From Microvelia longipes (taxonomy: Eukaryota > Arthropoda > Insecta > Hemiptera > Veliidae): a stretch of DNA of 64,000 nucleotides. The notes under the pieces were generated by a model, which was not told the DNA's origin, ran no database searches, and saw only the letters and a list, made by a program, of their open reading frames with translations. Both the position numbers and the translations under genes were made by a program. Below are positions 57,300 to 64,000 of the stretch, piece after piece (position 1 is the stretch's first letter; every line of letters starts with the position of its first letter). The stretch covers positions 1,971,254 through 2,035,253 of the forward strand of contig JACMZG010001913.1 in the NCBI GenBank assembly GCA_018340805.1. Reading direction: 5' to 3'.

Positions 57300-58644
57300 A
57301 TACTTCAATATCTTCTTCAACTTGCGGTATATACAACCTTTTTAATTTTACTTTTACTGTTTTAACCCAATAATATTGCTGTTCATAAGCGTCCGCAGGG
57401 GGGGGGGAGTAAAACGGGTCACATCACCAACCCTGGAAAATTAAAAAAGTTAGATTGACCCGCACTTCAAATTATTAATAATTTACTTTTCATAAAAATA
57501 ACTGAAAAATTTAAAAAATGTTTGCATAAGGAACTTAGGTAAAAAGAATACATCAAATACATTTTTTTACCAACAGGCTCGCTTCGCTGGCTAGATCAAA
57601 TCAAATCAAATCAAAAATCTTTATTTTCTTAAATTTGACAAAATTACAAAATTATAAAATAAAAGTTACAAAAAAAGATATGCTTAAAAAAGTAAATACA
57701 AATGTGAAAGTGAAAGAGATAAAATGTAGTGTGAAGAAAATCTGACTAAGGTGAAAACCTGTGTGTGAGTAGTGCCTGTTATTTGTTAGTTGCCGGGTAA
57801 GCACATAATTACTATGTAAAAAATAATATATTGTAAAGTATACAGATTTTTTTTTTTTTTTTTTTTTTTAAGAAAACAGTTTTTATATTTTTAATAAAAT
57901 TTAAGTATATAAAGTAATATGAAATGTTCTTAACTTAATAAAAATAAAATGAGAAAAGGAAAAAACTAAATATAAAGTGTAATTTAAAATAAAATAATAA
58001 AAAATAACATTTTAATAAGTACTTTTGATTTTTTTTTTTTTTTATGATATGTATCTTTGTTTTTTAATTTACTGTGCTGCATCTGGGTCAACCACATTTC
58101 TACCTCCTCGTCCTTCATATCTTTTACCACCCCTTTTTACTATTTTGAGCCAGTTATTAATGTTGTCTATTTCTTGTAATTCTATTGTAAACGATTAAAG
58201 GCTCTGGGAGCTATATACGAAGTATGCCTTTGGCCAAGTTGGGTGTTTCTCTATGGAACATCATATCGGGCAGCACTTCTTGTATTTTTATCATTTGTTT
58301 TTATTTTGAAAAGATAACATGCGTTTTTATAAATTTAAGGTATGTATAGAAACAGTTTTTTTAGTTCAAATACTTCAGTTTCTTCAAATAACTTTTTTGA
58401 TGAATATAACCTAATTTTCTTAGCATGATTTTAATGATACATTTTTGTTTAATATATAGTTGATTTTAAATGTGAGCTGTGGGCTGAGCCCCATATGATA
58501 ATTCCATAACAAAGTAAAGATTGTACCAGTCCATAATAAACAATGAAAAGTTGTTTTTTGCTTAAAAAGTTTCTTAACCTATAAAATAAAAATATTAAGT
58601 GTTGTAACTTTTACATAGATAAGATGTTATTCCATTTTAATTTA

Positions 58645-61600
58645 TCATCTATAATGATTCCTAGTATTTAGTATCAGATACTTGATATATTTTTCCACAT
58701 GTTTGGTTGCAATCACTATTATCACAATTTGGATTATGTACATAAATGAAGCTACTTTCTCTACAACTTGTTCTCTTACTGATAGAAAAGCATAGATAAT
58801 TTGATTTTTACAATTCAAAAATAAATAATTCTCTAAAAGCCAGTTAGTAATTATTTTCATACAGTTTTCAGCTCTTTCGAGAGCTTCGGCCCAACTACTG
58901 GCCTTAACTACTATACGAGTATCATCTGCATATGATATAATATTACCAGTAATATTTAAACTATAAATGCTATTTATGTAAACTATAAAAAGTATGGGCC
59001 CCAGCACACTACCTTGGGGTACTCCATGCATGACAGGTTTATAAGAACTGAGTTTTTTGTTAATTTTGACTCTCTGATATCTATCAGTAAGGTAAGAAGC
59101 AAGTAGATTATAAGTATTACCAGTAAGTCCAAATTCTTTAAGTTATCTAATAATATTAAGTGATTAATACAGTCAAAAGCTTTTTTGAGATCTAAGAATA
59201 TGCTTAAACATTTTTCGTTATCATCGAGAGAAGTATAGTACAGTGTACCGCTTCTCTCTCTTACACTTATTAATATTGTAATGTATAATTAATAGTAAAT
59301 TTCCGAGTTTTATTATATTTAAATTTTCGCGCTTTTGATAACCGTGGTATATAACCTTTCAGTTTTAAAAATTTAGTTTATCCATTTGTCTAAATTAAGA
59401 TTTACTTTTAAACTTTTTTTTTTCAAATTTTGTACAGTTTATTGTAAAAATTTTTGGATGCTTAATTAATTCTTTTTAGAGTTTCCTATTTAGTTTTTTT
59501 TCCATTTTGAGTTAGTTCAAGTTTAATTAAAGTTTCTTTTTGCCACGTATCAGCTTCCTGAGGTGGTACTGTGAGTTTTTTCCAAGGTTTCCGTTGAAGA
59601 CGAATTTCGTCTCGTTCTTTTTACGCCAGCCTTCTCCAGCACGATCACAGTAACATTTTCACTTCTTTATTTTTTTTGTCAATTTTTGTTATTTTTTCTT
59701 TAAAAAAAGTAAACATTAAATAATAAATTGTCGCCATCCAAGTCATTATGGAGTTAGTAAATGTTTTGCATTTTTGTAATAAAAAGACCTGGGGTTTTTC
59801 ACGATTTCATCACATGTAAGTGAACATTTTGTCTTGTTAGTTCAGTTATTTTTCAATTAAATTCTATTTTAACATCCAAAATTCTTTAATATTTGATTCT
59901 TATAGTTTTTCGACATTTGATTTGTTATAGATGAGTTAGCTTGATTTATAAAAATATTGAGATTTGTTCTACTGGACGCCTTAATGATTTTCATGGTTAT
60001 GGTAAGTCCAAATTTCAAATTTTTTTTGAATCACGTGGTAATTTTTGGCTATATTAATCTTATTTGATTTTAATTCTTTTCTTTGCTTTGTTTGTTCTCA
60101 GATTTGAGCTTAATTACTTACGTTCTAATTACTTTCGTTTTTTTCAATTCCTTTATTTAATTAACGTTTCATTAAATTAAATAACTTAGAACCAAATATC
60201 GGTCGGTTCAATTTGAAAAATTTTCTTAACCTTACCATGTTGTAGCAACACGCGTCGATTTTTAAACTTTGACAAAAAGAATTTTTCTTATAATCCCTCA
60301 GATTTATTTGATTGTAAAGCCTGTGATGTAAAATGATAAATTGCTTAATTTATTAATGCATTGTTTTAAAAATTTATTTAATTAATAGACTCCGATAAAT
60401 TTTACTTTGTTCTCTTTATTTGTCTTTACCTGTGTTATTCTTACCTCATACGCCACCCTCTCAATTCTATTTTGAGTCTGATGCTATCTTGGAGCTACTT
60501 TATGTACTAGTATCCTTAAATATTCATGAGCTAGAGAGAGGGTCGCCGTAATAGATTTGACTAGTTAGGTGAAAAATGCATCTTGAGTACTTAGTTGCTA
60601 CGGAAACCAAATTGATTATTGGATAAAATGTTATTATTTTCTAAATGTAACATTAGTTGAGCTTTAATGCATTTTCAAAAACTTTAGATAAATGTGGTAA
60701 TAGGGAGATTGGTCTATAGTTTTCTGCCAACTTATCATTTCCCGTTTTATAGATTGGAATAACAATTGCAGTTTTAAATAGATGAGGAAAAATTCCTTTA
60801 TTCAAGCAGAGATTGAAAATATGGACCATAGGCTTAGCTATACTGTTGTTAATTGCTTTGAGTAATCTTGCATTTAGATTGTCATCACCCGGAGCAGAAT
60901 CATTTGGTATCTCAGAAATAAATTTTGAAATATCAGATTCCTTAATGATACTAAACTTAAAGTTATGTTTAGGGATAGATTTGCTTTTTTGTTTATTAAC
61001 TGAATTTAGATTTGTTTTTTCAGATTTTAAAATATTGTCTACAACACCTGAGAAATATTCATTAAAGTGATCAGCAATGTCTTTATGATTGGTTAGGATA
61101 TTTGAGCCGTTTGATATTTGTTTTATACTTTTGTTAGGGGAAGATATACAAGCTATGTCCTTAGTAACTTTCCATATTTGTTTACTATCGGCATTTTCTA
61201 ATTTTTTGTTGTAATAGTTTTGTTTAGCAGTTCTTATGAGTTTTTGAAGAGTTTTTCGATACTGAATATATCTATTTTTAAAAAATTCAAATAAAGGAAG
61301 GTTTTGTATATTGGTTTTCATTTTTTTGTATATATTATTTCTAGTTTTAATGGCTGAAATCAAGCCATTTGAAATCCAGGGTTTTAGTTTTTTCCATTTT
61401 TTTTTTGTTTTTTAGTATGGCTAGAAGTATTTTTCAAAATATGTACATTAAGTGTTTCATAAAATTTTTCAAGAGCTAAATTAGGGTCAGTTTCGTTGTA
61501 TACAAGGTGCCAATTTTCATTTTCAACTGATGATTTTAAATTTCATAGTTTATAACATCATTTACAATAGTTTCATTTTGTTCAGTTTGTGCATGACTTT

Positions 61601-62355
61601 TACCTAAAAATAAATTTTGCCCAAATACAGTTAAGAAGTGATCTGTCATATAATTTTCAAAAGTAGCTGATGTTATATCAGAGTATGATAGTGAGCGGTA
61701 GAAAATATGATCTAGGCATGATTTACTTTAGATGAATTGAGTCGGAGTGTTAATTAATGACACAAATCCATTTGAATTAAATTATTGATATATTTCTGTT
61801 TTTGATGAGCAGCTCTCCGATCCGAGAAGGTTGATATTTATATCTCCAATAACAAAAGCATGATCAGACTCCAGGTTCTTTAGACGTAAAAAGTTGCTTA
61901 GTTGATTATTAAAATGTTGTACCTTTAAAGATGGAGATCGGTAACATGCTAAAATTATGAAACTTTGATCCTTAATAAGAAATTTGACAGTAGCTGAGTT
62001 GCAAGCAGATATATAAGTACATTCCTCAACTTCAATATTTGATAAAGTATTTGTGTTAGTATATATTGACACCGTCATAGGATGTGTTTTTTGAGACTAG
62101 AGAAAACGTTTTGTAGCCTTCTATGTCGTATATGGTAGTTTCTGACTTCAAATGAGTTTCGGTTAAAATGATAATATCAGGTTTAAAGCTTAGATTGTTG
62201 ACTAGTACAAGGAATTCATCAAAATTAGTATTGATACCTCGGATATTTTGATGTATAAAGGTGACGTTGTGCTCTTTAAATGCACTGTTGAGAGCATCGA
62301 GGTCCTTGTATATAAAGTTACTAAAAGTATTAATACTTTCGTTTAAGAGATCCAT
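58645..62355 (-). pseudogene. CR1/Jockey-type ORF2 (endonuclease-RT), fragmented
   Basis: Endonuclease pieces: 62355-62056 (FIHQNIRGINTNFDEF, ILTETHLKSE) and 62078-61782 (CYRSPS, VIGDININLLG). RT pieces: 61363-60653 (NDSAPGDDNLNARLLK, TAIVIPIYKTGNDKLAENYR, ISLLPHLSKVFEN), then NQFGFR near 60600, FLDLKKAFDCINH near 59190, and HGVPQGSVLGPILFIVYIN with YADD at 58932-58921. Several frame changes and the insertion after NQFGFR rule out function. Confidence 0.85.
59240..60540. mobile_element. unidentified ~1.3 kb insertion inside LINE ORF2
   Basis: In an intact element, about 100 bp would separate NQFGFR from FLDLKKAFD; here the gap is ~1.4 kb. The inserted DNA is AT-rich with no ORF of note. CTCTCTCT lies near one edge and AGAGAGAG near the other, but I could not fix ends or a target duplication. 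A solo LTR or a non-autonomous DNA element are both possible. Confidence 0.5.
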
Positions 62356-62395
62356 AAGTTAAGATAAAAAAGATAGTTTAATGGCGATAGTAAGA

Positions 62396-63385
62396 TTAAG
62401 CGTGCGTCGATTTGGGCACACCAAGCCTAGTTATGTCAGATTGGTTTCTTATTCTTATTGCACGAGCTCCTTCTTCTTTCCTCACATATACTGAACCTTG
62501 TTTAGTCCAAAAATGTATATAGCCAAGTGGTTTAAGGGTTGATTTGGTCAACCATAACAAATGTTTAGTATCCATTGTGAGTTCTTCGCCAATATAGACT
62601 GTTTGCTTGTTTTTTGTACCGAGGCCTAAATTCTCGGTAGTCACCATGATGTTTTTTTTGTTGTACAGAAGTTGATTTTTGTGTTCTACATTAAAGAACT
62701 CAATAATGATTAGAGGATCCTTGGGATCGCTGTTATTTCTCTGATTTTTCCTATATGATGTTTTGATGTGTTGTTCGAGATCTGACGAATTTAATTGATT
62801 CAATAATTTACTTACGATTTTATTAAGATCTTCATCCTCTTTTTGCGGGACGCCTCTAACTTCGATGTTATTCACTATTAAGTTTTGTTCTAGTCTGTTC
62901 ACTCGAGTTAAAACCCCATTCACTTTTTTATCCACTTCCGTTACGTGTACCTTTATTTTCGTATTTTCTTCAATAACCTCATCAACTTTTATTTTTTGAT
63001 CATCAAACTTATCCGATATGTAGTTTTGAGACATTATAACTTGATTTAAAGCTCGCATGATGTCTTTGTTGCTCGGATTTTCTGTGTTAAGCTCTGATTC
63101 AGCAAGGTTAGATTTGCACTTTTCGTGGTTAGAATCTTGCTTTGATGGTTTCGTATTTGTTTTTTCTATTGAAACATTTTCTTTATAAGGTATACATTTT
63201 GGACAGAGATATTTCGCCCTTTCTTTTTTCCCGTTATCAGAAAGATAGAGAATTACTGTAGAACGATCTAAATTTCCACAACTCATTGCATGTATCCATG
63301 ACGCACATGGTCCGGTGCACAGTATTTGATACGCGTTTTTACCAATTTTTTTATCACAGACGCCACAAATTATTGTTTTACTCAT
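62396..63385 (-). CDS. CR1/Jockey-type LINE ORF1 protein, open frame
   Basis: 329 residues. A PHD-like zinc finger at residues ~8-64 (CGVCDKKIG, C-x-GPCASWIHAMSC, CPKC), then a Lys/Glu/Asn-rich linker, a coiled coil at about 110-165 (DKKVNGVLTRVNRLEQN) and a C-terminal domain (NNIEVRGVPQKEDEDL ... GYIHFWTKQGSVYVR) of the type found after coiled coils in insect LINE ORF1s. It binds element RNA in the usual model. The open frame is intact although ORF2 is not. Confidence 0.75.
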   Translation of the reverse strand: MSKTIICGVCDKKIGKNAYQILCTGPCASWIHAMSCGNLDRSTVILYLSDNGKKERAKYLCPKCIPYKENVSIEKTNTKPSKQDSNHEKCKSNLAESELNTENPSNKDIMRALNQVIMSQNYISDKFDDQKIKVDEVIEENTKIKVHVTEVDKKVNGVLTRVNRLEQNLIVNNIEVRGVPQKEDEDLNKIVSKLLNQLNSSDLEQHIKTSYRKNQRNNSDPKDPLIIIEFFNVEHKNQLLYNKKNIMVTTENLGLGTKNKQTVYIGEELTMDTKHLLWLTKSTLKPLGYIHFWTKQGSVYVRKEEGARAIRIRNQSDITRLGVPKSTHA

Positions 63386-63400
63386 AATTTAATAGTTTAA

Positions 63401-63897
63401 GATCTAAGAGACACAATAAAAACACTAAATAAAAAGAAAATACAACTAAATTTTTTAAAAAAAGCACGAAGTAAATTTCAGAGATGCTTACCCGATAACC
63501 TCAGGAAGGTTAGATAGGATAAATAAATAATTTTATAACTAAATGAGGATAGTTTGGCTCTAAAAAAAGTAATGAAGGCTAATTTCGCTCCCAAGATTGC
63601 TGTGATGCGTGAATTTCGAGAAAAAAGCTCGCTTTGCTCGCAATTTGGAAAAAATAGTTTTAGGTACATTAAAAAGGGCTCGCATTGTTTATTGCTTGAG
63701 AAGGTTATAACAAAAACACACTTAAATGATCACTCGCTGAAGTGGCAAAGTATTGTCCAAAATTTAAAATTAAACAATCTCAAATGATTTAACAAGCACC
63801 ACAAATATAACAATCACGAGAAGCACAGAAAAAAGTTTAGAAGCAAACTCGACAACCTTGTTACATAACAAGAATGGAAGACTAGGGCCCGTATTCA
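63401..63897. other. flank of the CR1/Jockey-type LINE
   Basis: May include the LINE 5' UTR. ORFs on both strands (63478-63669 and 63554-63787) lack recognisable motifs. Confidence 0.4.
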
Positions 63898-64000
63898 AAG
63901 ACGTTTCCTAACATTTTCCTAACATTCTCCTAACTTTTTCCTAACATTTTCCTAACTTTTTCCTAACATTTTCCTAACATTCTCCTAACTTTTTCCTAAC
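63898..64000 (+). repeat. ACATTTTCCTAACTTTTTCCTA tandem repeat, runs off the window
   Basis: Units of 11-12 bp (TTTTCCTAACA / TTTTTCCTAACT / TTCTCCTAACT) alternate up to the last base. The array continues beyond the window. Confidence 0.88.

Larger units (their letters stand above)
57590..63400 (-). mobile_element. decayed CR1/Jockey-group LINE
   Basis: Minus strand: ORF1 (63385-62396), ORF2 remnants (62355-58645), an A/T-rich 3' region, and a tail of TTTGA repeats at 57613-57596. The group is inferred from a PHD-like Cys/His finger at the start of ORF1 and the RT block VPQGSVLGPILF with YADD. ORF2 is broken by stops and by an unrelated ~1.3 kb insertion at about 59240-60540. No target duplication was found, and the 5' end is not certain. 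Confidence 0.82.

Overview
This window looks like nuclear DNA from an arthropod, most likely an insect. It is very AT-rich, the genes are split by introns, (TA)n microsatellites are common, and non-LTR retrotransposons and miniature inverted-repeat elements (MITEs) fill most of the space. There are no operons, bacterial-type genes or CRISPR arrays. Three host genes can be supported. Two are tandem cytochrome c oxidase subunit 4 paralogues on the + strand: COX4, whose last two coding exons lie at 8434-11293 with exon 1 to the left of the window, and a complete three-exon COX4-like gene at 20147-24408. The third is Mediator subunit MED28 on the - strand, with four coding exons at 56874-33218 and a first intron of about 20.3 kb.

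The most unusual object is a 5.8 kb element at 668-6484. It has about 1.57 kb inverted arms, matching CAGTAGGGG ends and a 4-bp ATCA target duplication. Two divergent genes sit around a GAGCC minisatellite. The rightward gene is a frameshifted zinc-finger plus putative capsid-like gene. The leftward ORF joins an RNase H/exonuclease-like N-terminus to a copy of the C-terminus of the other gene, because the palindrome boundary falls inside it. Downstream of each gene, each arm carries two copies of a pseudoknotted RNA motif with the layout of hepatitis-delta-virus (HDV)-like self-cleaving ribozymes, supported by compensatory base changes between copies. A second, unidentified tandem RNA-like motif in the arms also shows compensatory changes.

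Region by region: 1-197 is the end of a tRNA-derived retroposon; 668-6484 is the element above, probably inside COX4 intron 1; 6.5-20 kb holds COX4 exons, hAT-type MITEs (one nested in another), 5S-like repeats, a complete 804-bp retroposon and two minisatellites; 20-24.4 kb holds the COX4-like gene, with a 1.2 kb foldback element and a tandem repeat in intron 2; 24.4-33.2 kb is intergenic, with MITEs, foldbacks and a second retroposon copy; 33.2-56.9 kb is MED28. Its intron 1 contains a foldback element broken by two LINEs inserted one after the other at the same 12-bp target, first an RTE-type LINE and then an ORF1/ORF2 LINE. From 57.6 to about 63.4 kb lies a decayed CR1/Jockey-type LINE on the - strand, itself split by about 1.3 kb of foreign sequence. 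The window ends in a short tandem repeat.

The two COX4 proteins would act in mitochondrial complex IV and MED28 in the nuclear Mediator complex. The rest is mobile or repetitive DNA. All calls come from reading the sequence; no database search was run.
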